In this document: in pieces, positions 53,184-62,958 of the stretch
Layout: each line of letters opens with the position of its first letter
Position numbering within the stretch: position 1 is the stretch's first letter
Assembly (NCBI RefSeq): GCF_004770265.1
Contig: NZ_RQGQ01000020.1
Coordinates: 1 to 64,000, forward strand
DNA length: 64,000 nucleotides
Reading direction: 5' to 3'
Source: Leptospira congkakensis
GTDB lineage: Bacteria > Spirochaetota > Leptospiria > Leptospirales > Leptospiraceae
The notes under the pieces: model-generated
Databases searched by the model: none
What the model was told of the DNA's origin: nothing
Seen by the model: the letters and a program-made list of their open reading frames with translations, nothing else
Program-made: the position numbers and the translations under genes

Positions 53184-54652
53184 GAGGCCATATTGATTTT
53201 GTAAACAGCTTCGTGAAGGGCAGGGTTCAGTTCGGGATCAATGATATAAATGACACGAGATGTACCAGCTTGTAAGGCCAAGTCCATAATGGCTTTTCTA
53301 CGATCGATTTTAATACTATGCAAATCAAAATCAGCAATTTTGAATTTGTTTCCTTTTTGAAATACAGGATTGATGCTGCATATTCTTTGGAGTTTGGGTC
53401 TTGTTTGGTAACGGCCTACTTCTAATACAATACAAATGTCAAAATGCGCACGTCTCTCTGAATCCACGGAAGCAGTGATGACAAAGTCTCCAAAGTTCAC
53501 AATGTTTTCGTTGTTAGTGAGAGAACTTCCTACATAATCCAATAGATGTCTGATGTTTTTGTTACTATAAGAAAAAAATGAATCGTTTAGAATCATTTTC
53601 AGTGCCGTGGAGGATTTGAATGCAGGTCTCCAAGGTTGATTGGAAGTGAGGGATGCGTATTCGCTGGCAAGGGAAAGTATGGCAATGTCTTCTTCAAAAC
53701 TTCCAGAGGTAACATTGTTTTCTTGTAAGTGGAGTTGGAGCTCAATGTCTTGTGTGATTCTTTCTTTTCCGACTTCTTTATTGTATTTATCACGAACTGA
53801 CATGAGTTTGGTGAATAAAGACCTTGGATCAGGAAAGTTATTGTTTACGCCGTTCCCGCGGTAAGGTCTATGATGGTTTAAAATTAAAGTGCGAACATGG
53901 GAATCAATTTCTGGAGCAGGAAGAGTCATCAAATAACTGATGATAGGATGTTGTTGGACAACGGCATATTCTTCTTTGGTGAGTTTAGGATTGTTTTTGA
54001 TATCAAGCCTAGAGTATCCTACATCCGCCAAATAACTTGCCATCATTAGACTCAAATGGTCTTTTTTATTGGATTCTTCTTTCCCTTCGTTCACGATCTT
54101 TTTGGTGCGAACCTTCATCCCCATCGCCACAACAGTGCGTTTGGTCATAAGCTCTGATTCTACAGAAACCCCAGCCACTCCCAGGATTTCTAAAATATTA
54201 AAAATACCAAGTTCGTAATCAGGATTGCTAGTGAAGTCGGTGAGAAGTTCGTTCACAGAGTTTTGAACGAAAACAGCTTGTTCTGAAGAGAAAGAGGTTT
54301 TGCGAAGATCTTCGATGAGTGCTTGGGATTGTTTGGCAAAACGAGACGTTTTTTCCTGATCAAATAGTTTGGTTGTGCGACCAGGTTCTAAAAATGTATG
54401 ATCATTGCCGTGATGTTTGGCTTTTTTCAATTCAGAAATAAGAAAGTAAACCCCTTGCATTTCGAACTTGAGTAGTTTTCCAAAATCTGCTTCTGTAGGG
54501 TTTCTTTTTTTATGAATGAGGATTTGTCCGTCCTTGTTGTAAAGGTCGAGAGGGATATTATTATTTTTGCGGAAGCTGTTTAAAGATTCTTCAGTTAACT
54601 CAAATTTGGCGAGCTTATCTCGAGGTACTATGTTTGTATCGTTAGTGCTCAT
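53180..54652 (-). CDS. HD-GYP-like protein with degenerate catalytic site
   Basis: A 490-residue soluble protein. Residues about 1-90 are an unassigned N-terminal domain. Residues about 165-330 follow the HD-GYP outline: ADVGYSRLDI at 209 in place of HDIGK, then KLTKEEYAVVQQHP (His235) and NHHRPYRGNG at 259-268 in place of HHExxDGxGYP. The HD His and the GYP are missing although several His remain, so c-di-GMP hydrolysis is doubtful; a binding or regulatory role is inferred. It converges with the cyclase gene. Confidence 0.68.
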   Translation of the reverse strand: MSTNDTNIVPRDKLAKFELTEESLNSFRKNNNIPLDLYNKDGQILIHKKRNPTEADFGKLLKFEMQGVYFLISELKKAKHHGNDHTFLEPGRTTKLFDQEKTSRFAKQSQALIEDLRKTSFSSEQAVFVQNSVNELLTDFTSNPDYELGIFNILEILGVAGVSVESELMTKRTVVAMGMKVRTKKIVNEGKEESNKKDHLSLMMASYLADVGYSRLDIKNNPKLTKEEYAVVQQHPIISYLMTLPAPEIDSHVRTLILNHHRPYRGNGVNNNFPDPRSLFTKLMSVRDKYNKEVGKERITQDIELQLHLQENNVTSGSFEEDIAILSLASEYASLTSNQPWRPAFKSSTALKMILNDSFFSYSNKNIRHLLDYVGSSLTNNENIVNFGDFVITASVDSERRAHFDICIVLEVGRYQTRPKLQRICSINPVFQKGNKFKIADFDLHSIKIDRRKAIMDLALQAGTSRVIYIIDPELNPALHEAVYKINMAS

Positions 54653-55023
54653 TGCATTTCGGTTGATTCGACGAAAGATTTTTTCGAATGTTTTAGTGAT
54701 GTTTCAATAGAATCAATAAATTGTAAAGTATTCCTGTATTTAATGATTAGTTTTTATCATCTAGGATTTTCCTCATAGGATAATCACTAATTATAAGTAG
54801 TTCTTCTATTGGTAAATGTAGTTTTTGTTTTATCATTATGAAACTTGTGTCAATAATGAAATTGTAGGATAACTTTGGTTAGTGTATTCCGCTATCTTTA
54901 AGCGTAACATAGATTTCTTTACTGATTATCTGTTCGTTTTTGTAGCAATTTCGCTAGTTGGAATGTAGAGAGCTCTGGTTTTTTCGTTTACAGGTTCAGG
55001 AAAAGTACGAAAAAATATTCTCT
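54653..55023. other. AT-rich divergent intergenic region
   Basis: A 371-bp AT-rich spacer between the HD-GYP-like gene (minus) and the acyl-CoA dehydrogenase (plus), so it must carry promoters in both directions. Weak promoter-like pairs are present (for example TTGTGT, 17 bases, GATAAC on the plus strand, near 54850-54880) but none is convincing. No tRNA, repeat or conserved hairpin was recognised. Confidence 0.4.
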
Positions 55024-56208
55024 ATGAGTATCGTTACTACAAAAAAATCATCACTAGATTTATTCAATCCCACAGAAGACCATTTGGCGCTCCGCGAGTC
55101 AGTGGCGTCCTTTGCAGAAAGGGAAATGGACGAACAAGCCAAAGAAAACGATGAAAAAGAAACGTTTAATACAATGTTATTCAAACGTCTTGGTTCCGAA
55201 CTTGGAATTTTTGGAATCACAGTGCCTGAGGCCGATGGTGGTCATGGACTGGATCCTCTTGCCTCTGTCATCATCCATGAAGAGATGTCTAGGTTTGATC
55301 CCGGATTTACTTTATCATATTTAGCCCACGAAGTACTTTTTGTGAATAATTTTTTCTATAGTTCTAATTCTTCTCAAAGAAGTCGTTATTTGAGTAAGGT
55401 GATCACTGGGGAATGGATCGGTGGTATGGGAATGACGGAACCTGGGGCCGGAACTGATGTCCTTGGAATGACCACACATGCAGTGAAGAAGGGAGATCGT
55501 TATATCATCAATGGAGTGAAACAATACATCACCAACGGATCCATTGGTCAGGTTTTTGTTCTTTATACCAAGTTAGAAAAAAATGGAAAAAAGATGACGT
55601 CCTTTGTCATTGAATCGTCTTACAAAGGTTTTTCGGTCGGTAAAAAAGAAGAAAAAATGGGAATGCGTTCTTCACCAACAACACAACTTGTGTTCGAAGA
55701 TATGGAGGTTCCTGAAGAGAATTTACTTGGTGTAGAAAATGGTGCTGTTACCCATATGATGCGCAATTTAGAAATTGAACGAGTGACACTGGCAGCACAA
55801 TCACTTGGGATTGCTCGTCGCTGTATCGATATCATGTGTGATTATACCATTCGTCATAGAGAAGCCTTCGGTAAAAAATTAATGGAGTTTGGCCAAATCC
55901 AAAGGATGGTGGCTGAGTCTTATGCAGATTACCAAGCCGCACGTGCTTTGGTATACCAAGTGGCAAGTGAACTTGGACCTGACGTTCGTAACTCGCTTGG
56001 TGCTGCTTCTGCAAAACTTGTGGCCACTCAAATGGCGGAACGTGTTTCCAGAAATGCCATCCAAGTATTAGGTGGGTATGGGTATTGCCGCGAATATCCG
56101 GTGGAACGATTACACAGGGATGCCATTTTACTCAGTATTGGTGGCGGAACGAACGAAGCCATGCAAAAGAACATTGCCAGTGACTTAAAAAAACTTTGGT
56201 CTGAGTGA
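55024..56208 (+). CDS. Acyl-CoA dehydrogenase (isovaleryl-CoA dehydrogenase-like)
   Basis: A 394-residue FAD enzyme of standard length. Marks: MGMTEPGAGTDVLGM, YIINGVKQYITNG, and GGYGYCREYPVERLHRD near the end. Like isovaleryl-CoA dehydrogenase it has a Glu in the LEIERVTLAAQSLG segment and Gly in IGGGTNEA where medium-chain enzymes have the catalytic Glu, so the base probably sits in the middle domain. It delivers electrons to ETF. Start ATG 55024 is preferred to the earlier ATG 54958, which adds 22 residues unlike the family. Confidence 0.85.
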   Translation: MSIVTTKKSSLDLFNPTEDHLALRESVASFAEREMDEQAKENDEKETFNTMLFKRLGSELGIFGITVPEADGGHGLDPLASVIIHEEMSRFDPGFTLSYLAHEVLFVNNFFYSSNSSQRSRYLSKVITGEWIGGMGMTEPGAGTDVLGMTTHAVKKGDRYIINGVKQYITNGSIGQVFVLYTKLEKNGKKMTSFVIESSYKGFSVGKKEEKMGMRSSPTTQLVFEDMEVPEENLLGVENGAVTHMMRNLEIERVTLAAQSLGIARRCIDIMCDYTIRHREAFGKKLMEFGQIQRMVAESYADYQAARALVYQVASELGPDVRNSLGAASAKLVATQMAERVSRNAIQVLGGYGYCREYPVERLHRDAILLSIGGGTNEAMQKNIASDLKKLWSE

Positions 56209-56262
56209 TCCCATTTTTTTAAATAGTATCTGTCCTCTCGTTGACTTCTGTCTACAAGGAGG

Positions 56263-57783
56263 ATGGATATAGATTGGGATGTAGTGGTCATTGGTTCCGG
56301 GTTTGGTGGCCTTAGTGCCGCTTTGTCCCTTTCTGAAAAAGGCAAAAGAGTTTTGGTTTTAGAAAAAAGCACGGCTCCTGGTAGTTGTGCATCTAGTTTC
56401 CGAAAGAGTGGTTTTGTCTTTGAATCAGGGGCAACAACTCTCGTCGGTTTGGAACCTGGACTTCCTTTCCATAAACTCTCTACCGAATTCAAAATTCAAT
56501 TTCCTCTTATCCCTCTAAAACGATCGATGGTGGTTCATTTGCATGAAAAAACCATTGAACGTTATAGGGATCGCGCAGAATGGAATAAAGAGGCCAAACG
56601 TGTGTTCGGTGGTGGTTTGCGGATGGAGGTATTTTGGAAACTTTGTTTTTTTATCTCTGATTCACTTTGGAGTTTGTCCGAGAGATACAAATTCTTTCCT
56701 TTTAAAAATCTTTCCGATGTATGGAAATCGATTGGTTCGTTTCGACCTTCAGACGTAATTGTTTTATTTTTTTCTTTTATCTCCTTACGTTTGGTTTTAA
56801 TCTCTTTGGGTCTGACTCAGAACAAGGAATGGATTCGGTTTTTAGAAGAACAACTTTTGATCACAAGCCAAACAACATCGACAAAAATTTCCATGGCCTT
56901 TGCCTCCGTTGGTCTCACTTACCCACAATTACAAAACTATGTTGTTCGGGGAGGAATGGTATCTCTTGCGGAAACGATCCTGAGTCGAATAGAAGCCAAT
57001 GGCGGAAAGATTCTCTACAAACAAGAAGTCACAGATCTGAAAAAAATCAGTTTTGCCGAAGGGAAGGAGGATTTGGTTTGGGAGTTAAGAACTAAAAATA
57101 GAGAGAATTTTTTATTTTATGCTCCATTGGTGGTTTCGAATCTTCCTATTTGGAACCTAACAGAGATTACTGAGGATCTACCAAAACTAAAAAAGAAAAC
57201 TACAAAGTTTGAAAAAGGAATTTGGGGTGCTTTTTCCATGGGGATTGCCATACAAACCAATCCTTCCGAAGAATGGACAAAAACAGAATGCCTTCACCAC
57301 CAAATCCATTTGAAGGACGGTCTGCCATATGGAGGAGGAAATTCGCTTTTTCTTTCTCTTTCCCATCCCGAGGATCCCATTCGTTCCCCAGAAGGCATTC
57401 GTATCCTTTCGTTTTCTACCCATATAGAAAATCCTGAATCTTGGATTCGGGATGTTTCTTACCCAGAAAAAAAGAAAAAAATAGAATCGATCATCATTCA
57501 AACCTTAGTAGAAAAGTTCCCTTGGTTTCAAAAAGACAAAATTTTATTTTTACATTCTGCAACGCCTGTTACATGGAAAACCTGGACAGGTAGGAAATTT
57601 GGTAGGGTGGGAGGGATTCCCAGTTCCTATTTTTCGAATCCATTCAAAATGTTGAGTAACCGTTCGGAAGATCCAAATTTACTTCTTACGGGAGATACTG
57701 TCTATCCAGGCCAAGGAATTCCGGCCGTAGTCCTTGGTGGCCTTCATGCTGTAGAACAATTCTCTGATCGAAAGAGAGGTTGA
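56263..57783 (+). CDS. CrtISO/phytoene desaturase-like FAD oxidoreductase
   Basis: A 506-residue flavoprotein. The dinucleotide motif is VIGSGFGGLSAALSL (about 9-23), then LEKSTAPGSCASSFR and the family region RGGMVSLAETILSRIEANGGKILY; the end has LLTGDTVYPGQGIPAVVLGGL. Related enzymes isomerise or desaturate carotenoids or saturate retinol; the substrate is not known. The perfect AAGGAGG directly abuts the ATG with no spacer, which is odd. It follows the dehydrogenase by 54 bases. Confidence 0.75.
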   Translation: MDIDWDVVVIGSGFGGLSAALSLSEKGKRVLVLEKSTAPGSCASSFRKSGFVFESGATTLVGLEPGLPFHKLSTEFKIQFPLIPLKRSMVVHLHEKTIERYRDRAEWNKEAKRVFGGGLRMEVFWKLCFFISDSLWSLSERYKFFPFKNLSDVWKSIGSFRPSDVIVLFFSFISLRLVLISLGLTQNKEWIRFLEEQLLITSQTTSTKISMAFASVGLTYPQLQNYVVRGGMVSLAETILSRIEANGGKILYKQEVTDLKKISFAEGKEDLVWELRTKNRENFLFYAPLVVSNLPIWNLTEITEDLPKLKKKTTKFEKGIWGAFSMGIAIQTNPSEEWTKTECLHHQIHLKDGLPYGGGNSLFLSLSHPEDPIRSPEGIRILSFSTHIENPESWIRDVSYPEKKKKIESIIIQTLVEKFPWFQKDKILFLHSATPVTWKTWTGRKFGRVGGIPSSYFSNPFKMLSNRSEDPNLLLTGDTVYPGQGIPAVVLGGLHAVEQFSDRKRG

Positions 57784-57817
57784 TTTTCGAAACCGGTCGT
57801 AGAGCCTGGGCGAAACG

Positions 57818-58771
57818 ATGGTTCGCCTTCCTAAGATTTTCATCCAAGTGCCGGGAACTTCTGCCAACTTGGGGCCCGGTTTCGATCTCATGGGCCTTGC
57901 ATTGGATCTTCGTAATGAATTTGAATTTAGTTTTTCTAAAGAAATTACGGAATCTAAAACCGAATTAAAAAACGGGCAGAAGTTGCCATTTTCTGCAAAA
58001 GAAGATTTGGTTTATCAGTCTTACCTTTCTTATTTCCAAAAATTTTTACCAAGTATAAATCCACCACCTTATCATTGTAAAATGACCTTGGCCTTACCTT
58101 TGAAGGGTGGGCTTGGTTCCAGTGCCTCGGCCATTGTGGCGGGGCTAACACTTGCTCGCGAAGTTCATAAAAGGATCGAACCAAAATCCTTACCTACAGA
58201 ACCGGATTTTACTCAGTATTTGGCTGAGTTCGAAGGTCATCCTGACAATACACTACCGGCTTATTTGGGTGGGTTTGTGTTCGCCTACTCTACATTTGGT
58301 GAACCTTTGCGGTATTTTAGAAAAAAATTCCCGTCTTCCGTTTCCATTTTTGTGTTAACTCCAGAGTTTCATGTTTCTACAGAAGAATCTAGGAAAGCAC
58401 TTCCTAAAACGTATACAACCTCTGATGTTATTTTTAATTTGTCTAGGATTGGTGCATGGATGCATTTTTTAGACAAACGTAAGTTTGGTGACCTTCTTGT
58501 CGGTTTGGAAGATAAAATGCATACTCCATACCGAATTCCAAATACCTCTCCACTATTTGGTTTGGCGGAGTCTTTGAAAGAAGCAGGTATTGGTTATTGT
58601 TTGTCGGGTTCGGGACCAAGCCTACTAATGTTTCTCGAAAGAAAGGCTGTCAAAACAAAACAGGCAGAATTGGAAGAGATGGTAAAAAAAGGAATGTTGG
58701 CTTCTGGAATTTCGTATCAATTTCGACGAGTGAAACCAGATGGGCTCGGGGTTCGCATCCAAACAAAATAG
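57818..58771 (+). CDS. thrB: Homoserine kinase
   Basis: A 317-residue GHMP kinase that phosphorylates homoserine in the threonine pathway. Marks: VPGTSANLGPGFDLMGLAL near the start, the ATP-binding PLKGGLGSSASAIVAGL and the C-terminal CLSGSGPSLLMF. The first and last are characteristic of ThrB. ATG 57818 has only a weak site. It starts 34 bases after the oxidoreductase, probably in the same transcript. Confidence 0.85.
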   Translation: MVRLPKIFIQVPGTSANLGPGFDLMGLALDLRNEFEFSFSKEITESKTELKNGQKLPFSAKEDLVYQSYLSYFQKFLPSINPPPYHCKMTLALPLKGGLGSSASAIVAGLTLAREVHKRIEPKSLPTEPDFTQYLAEFEGHPDNTLPAYLGGFVFAYSTFGEPLRYFRKKFPSSVSIFVLTPEFHVSTEESRKALPKTYTTSDVIFNLSRIGAWMHFLDKRKFGDLLVGLEDKMHTPYRIPNTSPLFGLAESLKEAGIGYCLSGSGPSLLMFLERKAVKTKQAELEEMVKKGMLASGISYQFRRVKPDGLGVRIQTK

Positions 58772-58772
58772 T

Positions 58773-59411
58773 TTAGTCTTCTTCGGCTCCTTCTTCTTTT
58801 CCGAACCCGTAAACATCACCTCTAAACCGAATCTTTCTGTTAATCCCTGGTTGGATTTTTCCCACTTCGAAAGTAAATTTCATCCGTTCTTTTCCAGACC
58901 GGTTGAAATAAAAAGAAGAGGTGAGGGAGACTTCAATAAAATTCACCATCCGTTCTTTTGTTATTTTATCCGAGATTCGAAATTCGGCAGGGTGGCCAAT
59001 GATTTCATAAGATTCAAAACTTTCTTTGGATTCCATTTTTCCATAATGTTCCATTCTTGGAGGTTTGTAGAAAGTTGGACCGTTTTTTAAAACAGTAATG
59101 GTATAATCTTCGCTATCTCTACTTTTTTTGAATTGGAAGATGAGATGGTCTTCCGTGATCGCATTACAACGAGTAGCCAGTTGTCCCGTTTTACTTCCCA
59201 CTTGGAAACTTGCGAATCGGCTTAGTTCATCCACGACAAGATCATATTTGTCCCCAGTTTGGACTGGAATGAAGCGGTCTGAATCTTTTCTGGATATGAT
59301 CGGATGGATGAACTGGTTGTACACAACAAGTCCTAGTCCTAAAATGGAAACGGTTAAGATCCCGCTAAGGACTAGGATGAAGCTATCAAGAATGGCAATA
59401 CTAAGAAACAA
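58773..59411 (-). CDS. Membrane-anchored protein, unknown
   Basis: A 212-residue protein with one N-terminal membrane span (about 9-32) followed by a beta-rich cytoplasmic or periplasmic domain (strands such as DKYDLVVDELSRFASFQV and MKFTFEVGKIQPGINRKIRF). This layout suggests a PilZ-like barrel, but the PilZ RxxxR motif is not clear. It begins 2 bases after the upstream gene's stop, so the two are coupled. The tail is acidic. Confidence 0.55.
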   Translation of the reverse strand: MFLSIAILDSFILVLSGILTVSILGLGLVVYNQFIHPIISRKDSDRFIPVQTGDKYDLVVDELSRFASFQVGSKTGQLATRCNAITEDHLIFQFKKSRDSEDYTITVLKNGPTFYKPPRMEHYGKMESKESFESYEIIGHPAEFRISDKITKERMVNFIEVSLTSSFYFNRSGKERMKFTFEVGKIQPGINRKIRFRGDVYGFGKEEGAEED

Positions 59412-59413
59412 TC

Positions 59414-59731
59414 TTACCTTTTTGTATCTACCTTATGGTTTTTGAGGGACGGTAGGGGAGTTCGTGTGACAAGAGAAAGTAAGTCTTTCACTTCTTCCGG
59501 GGAAATGATTTGGTTTAATTTTTCTTCCAAAGACGCAGGAGTTGGTTTTAAAACCAGATCTTCCGGTTTCACTTTTGACTCTAGTTCTTTTTCCACCCCT
59601 TTGTTTCCCCGCAATTCTTGGGATTTTTCAGGAAGGGATTCTTTTCCATCCTCTGATTGTTTCCCCGTTTGGGTTGGGAGCGGGGGAGGAACCGTTAGGT
59701 GCGAATTTCCTTGAATGTTGATTATGTTCAT
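59414..59731 (-). CDS. Small Pro/Lys/Glu-rich protein, unknown
   Basis: A 105-residue low-complexity protein rich in Pro, Lys, Glu and Ser, with helix-forming ends. No domain is recognised; it is probably largely disordered. ATG 59731 has GGAGG about ten bases upstream; an in-frame TTG at 59740 is too close to that site. It is probably co-transcribed with the membrane-anchored gene downstream. Confidence 0.55.
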   Translation of the reverse strand: MNIINIQGNSHLTVPPPLPTQTGKQSEDGKESLPEKSQELRGNKGVEKELESKVKPEDLVLKPTPASLEEKLNQIISPEEVKDLLSLVTRTPLPSLKNHKVDTKR

Positions 59732-59892
59732 TTTTCCCAAACCTCCGTGTTCAGGATCAGCTTTTGAGAAAAAATTGTCTTTTCCCTCCCTCAGATTTTC
59801 GGATATTTGCGAGATGGCTTTAGCGAAAATCGACTATTTTTTTAGCTTTTTTCCGTTTGATTGTCCGCTTTATGGCCGAGAAGCTGGCAGGG

Positions 59893-60942
59893 ATGGAAAA
59901 TATTTTTAAAAAGTGGATGGAAAATCCCATCTCCAAAATCGTCCTAGCGACCAACCTCGTTTTCGCCCTACTCTTTATTGTCAGTGTTCCTTCCTTTGTT
60001 CGGGAATACATTACCCAAGATGCAGTCAGTATCGGCGGAAAAAAATATGACCTGAGTGATGTGAAAGAAACTTCTCCCATTGCTTATTCAAAATTCCAGT
60101 CAGAATACAAAAGTCTTATCAAAAACACACTCGGTGAATTTGCTCAAGACAAACTATTCGAACTGGTTGCTAAAGATAAAAACATCAAACCATCTGAAGT
60201 ATTAAATCAAGGATTCACTCCTAGAGAACCATCCGAAGAAGAAATTCTAAATGTTTATATGTCCAACAAGGCTCAGTTAGGTGGAAAATCCTTAAATGAA
60301 ACAAAAGATAAAATTGTTGGATTTTTAAAAAACCAACAAGAACAAGAACATAGCCGAACTGTTTATCGTGATATCGTAACTAAATACCCTGTTGAATTTT
60401 TAATCAAAGAACCAGCCGCCGTCCGCGTGACAGTAGAAGAAAAAAATAATCCATCAATCGGACCGAAAGATGCAAAAATCACAATCATCGAATTTTCTGA
60501 TTTTGAATGTCCATTTTGTAAACGAAGCCAAGATGTGAACCAACAACTTCGCGAAAAATACAAAGGTCAAATTCGTTGGGTGTTCCGTGATTTCCCGCTT
60601 CCTTTCCATCAAGATGCAATGTATGCTCACATGGCTGCTAATTGTTCCGTATCAGAAGGAAAGTATTGGGATGTATTCAACATACTTTTTGAAAACAGCG
60701 GGAACTTAGGTAAGGCGAATGTGGATGCTTTGGTTTTAAAAGCAGGTCTTTCTAAAGATAAATACCAAGCTTGTATGAAAGATGCATCTACTTTGAAAGC
60801 AGAAATTGATGCGGACATTCAAGACGGACAAAAAGTGGGTGTGAGCGGAACTCCTGCATTTTTTATCAATGGGATCTTTGTTTCGGGAGCTTTACCTTTC
60901 GAAAACTTTGATGAGATCATCCAAAAAGAATTAAAACAATAA
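59893..60942 (+). CDS. DsbA-family thioredoxin-fold protein with helical N-terminal region
   Basis: A 349-residue exported protein. One membrane anchor (about 14-36); residues 60-170 are helical and resemble the chaperone part of SurA/PpiC-like proteins; residues 190-349 are a DsbA-like thioredoxin fold with CPFC (Cys206, Cys209) after FSDFE and the cis-Pro in SGTPAFFING. It is probably a periplasmic disulfide oxidase or isomerase. The start is uncertain: ATG 59893 gives the cleanest anchor; ATG 59872 and TTG 59857 are in frame. It is upstream of mdh. Confidence 0.82.
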   Translation: MENIFKKWMENPISKIVLATNLVFALLFIVSVPSFVREYITQDAVSIGGKKYDLSDVKETSPIAYSKFQSEYKSLIKNTLGEFAQDKLFELVAKDKNIKPSEVLNQGFTPREPSEEEILNVYMSNKAQLGGKSLNETKDKIVGFLKNQQEQEHSRTVYRDIVTKYPVEFLIKEPAAVRVTVEEKNNPSIGPKDAKITIIEFSDFECPFCKRSQDVNQQLREKYKGQIRWVFRDFPLPFHQDAMYAHMAANCSVSEGKYWDVFNILFENSGNLGKANVDALVLKAGLSKDKYQACMKDASTLKAEIDADIQDGQKVGVSGTPAFFINGIFVSGALPFENFDEIIQKELKQ

Positions 60943-60973
60943 TCATAAATTATAAAATTAAAGGAAAATTTAT

Positions 60974-61957
60974 ATGAGCAAAAAAGTAAAAGTTGCTGTT
61001 ACAGGTGCTGCCGGACAAATCGGATACGCACTCCTATTTCGTATCGCTTCAGGACAAATGTTTGGACCTGACACTGCAGTAGAACTCCAATTGTTGGAAC
61101 TAGAACAAGCTCTTCCTGCTGCTAAAGGTGTTATCATGGAATTAGATGACTGTGCTTTTCCTCTTTTGGAAAAAGTATCTGTATCTTCTAACATCGATGA
61201 AGCGTTCCGTGACATCAACTGGGCACTCCTTGTTGGTTCTGTTCCAAGAAAAGCGGGAATGGAAAGGGGAGACCTTCTTAAAATCAACGGTGGAATTTTT
61301 ACAACACAAGGAAAAGCAATCGAAAAGAATGCTGCAAGTGACGTAAGAGTTTTAGTTGTTGGTAACCCTTGTAATACAAACGCTCTCATTGCAATGAACA
61401 ACGCAAAAGGGGTTCCGTCTGACAGATGGTTTGCGATGACAGGTCTGGATGAAAACCGTGCAAAAACACAACTAGCTCAGAAAGCAGGAGTTCTTGTAAA
61501 AGACGTTTCTAATGTTGCGATTTGGGGAAACCACTCTGCAACTCAATACCCAGACTTCTACAACGCAAAAATCCAAGGAAAAGTAGCAACTGACGTGATC
61601 TCTGACCACGAATGGTTGAAAGGTGATTTTATCTCTACCGTTCAAAAACGTGGAGCCGCAATCATCGCAGCACGCGGAGCGTCTTCTGCAGCATCGGCAG
61701 CAAACGCAGTAGTCGATACAGTGCATAACATTGTCACTCCTACAAAAGCTGGTGACTGGTTCAGTGCAGCTTGCCATTCCAATGGTGAGTATGGTGTGGA
61801 CAAAGGTCTTATCTTTGGATACCCTTTGAAGTCTGATGGGAAAAAAGTAGAGATCGTTACTGGTCTTGAAATCAATGCTTTCGGTAAGGAAAAATTTGAC
61901 ATCACTCACAACGAGTTGAAAGAAGAAAGAAACGAAGTCAAAGATATGTTAGGTTAA
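60974..61957 (+). CDS. mdh: Malate dehydrogenase
   Basis: A 327-residue NAD-dependent enzyme of the citrate cycle, of the MDH type with a long N-terminal loop. Marks: [17 protein letters not shown] for NAD, the substrate Arg in [20 protein letters not shown], and the catalytic His in [18 protein letters not shown] lies before the ATG. A terminator follows about 60 bases after the stop. Confidence 0.93.
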   Translation: MSKKVKVAVTGAAGQIGYALLFRIASGQMFGPDTAVELQLLELEQALPAAKGVIMELDDCAFPLLEKVSVSSNIDEAFRDINWALLVGSVPRKAGMERGDLLKINGGIFTTQGKAIEKNAASDVRVLVVGNPCNTNALIAMNNAKGVPSDRWFAMTGLDENRAKTQLAQKAGVLVKDVSNVAIWGNHSATQYPDFYNAKIQGKVATDVISDHEWLKGDFISTVQKRGAAIIAARGASSAASAANAVVDTVHNIVTPTKAGDWFSAACHSNGEYGVDKGLIFGYPLKSDGKKVEIVTGLEINAFGKEKFDITHNELKEERNEVKDMLG

Positions 61958-62015
61958 ACCCTTTTTAGTCTTAAAAGAAGTAATTCTCTAAAGACTAAAA
62001 TTTCTGAATTTAAGG

Positions 62016-62050
62016 AAAGCTCGCTCACCGATTGGTTGCGGGCTTTTTTA
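62016..62050 (+). terminator. Intrinsic terminator of mdh
   Basis: Stem AAAGCTCGC / GCGGGCTTT (one G-T pair) with a 13-nt loop, followed by TTTTTTA. Placed after mdh and at the 3-prime end of the convergent hydrolase gene, which it slightly overlaps. Confidence 0.75.
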
Positions 62051-62908
62051 TTCCCGACCAGCTAACCAATTTTCCAATTGAATTAAAAATACATCCGGCC
62101 TTTCCAAAAAAGGTAAGTGACTGGATTTTTCCATTACAGTCATTTTAATATCTGGAAACTCTTTTAAAATAGGTTCCCAAGTATAATAGGGTGCGACCTG
62201 GAAATCTTCTTTCCCCATACAAATCCAAATGGGAACCTTAAGTTTTTTGAAATAATCTGAAACAACAATATCCCGAAAGACTTCTCCAAACAAATGATCA
62301 AAGGCAAGTTTGTTTGTATGGATTCCTTTCCAAAACATCCGAGAAGGAAACGGAACTTGGTAGAATCCTTTTGCTTCCAAACTCACACAGTAATGGATGA
62401 AAAAATCCGAAGGTGTCTCCTTTATATTTTTTTGAAACTGGATTTGGTTTTGTAAATGTGCCGTTTTACGAGTGTCAGATGCTTGCCTGTCGAAATAAAC
62501 TTCTGCCTCTAACATGGGACTTCCGTGGCTTGGGCCTGTGGAAATCATTCCGAGGTGGGAGACCTTGTTTGGATATTTGTCTGCATAGCTTAGCGCCATA
62601 TACCCATGACCTGAATGGCCAATGACAGGACAGGAAGGGATACCTAACTCTGTTTGTATGAAGGAAAAGTCCTCTAGTAATTTTTCTAAACAGTAATCAT
62701 CCGTTGTTTCTTTTTCCGAACGAGTTCGTTTGGCAAATCCTCTTTGATCCACCACGGTGATTTTGTATCTCTTCGCCATCTCTAGGGGGATGACTCTCGG
62801 ATAATACAAAGCACTTCCGATCCAAAATAGAGGAGGGCCCTCTATATTGTTCTCTGCCACTTGGAGGGCAAATCCCTCTCTTTCAATTGTTTGGTATTTC
62901 CATTCCAT
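62048..62908 (-). CDS. Alpha/beta hydrolase
   Basis: A 286-residue serine hydrolase. The nucleophile elbow is GHSGHG (Ser in the middle, near residue 98); the oxyanion side has VDQRGFAKRTR; the acid is in GKEDFQVAP (near 233) and the catalytic His in SSHLPFLERP (near 263). The layout is like prolyl iminopeptidase or haloperoxidase-type hydrolases; the substrate is unknown. GAGG precedes the ATG. It is divergent from a MarR gene, and both share tandem palindromes in the spacer, so it is the likely MarR target. Confidence 0.8.
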   Translation of the reverse strand: MEWKYQTIEREGFALQVAENNIEGPPLFWIGSALYYPRVIPLEMAKRYKITVVDQRGFAKRTRSEKETTDDYCLEKLLEDFSFIQTELGIPSCPVIGHSGHGYMALSYADKYPNKVSHLGMISTGPSHGSPMLEAEVYFDRQASDTRKTAHLQNQIQFQKNIKETPSDFFIHYCVSLEAKGFYQVPFPSRMFWKGIHTNKLAFDHLFGEVFRDIVVSDYFKKLKVPIWICMGKEDFQVAPYYTWEPILKEFPDIKMTVMEKSSHLPFLERPDVFLIQLENWLAGRE

Positions 62909-62958
62909 AACATTTCCTCAAGGTTAGAATAGTTTCTATTTTTTTATGTTTTTAATAT

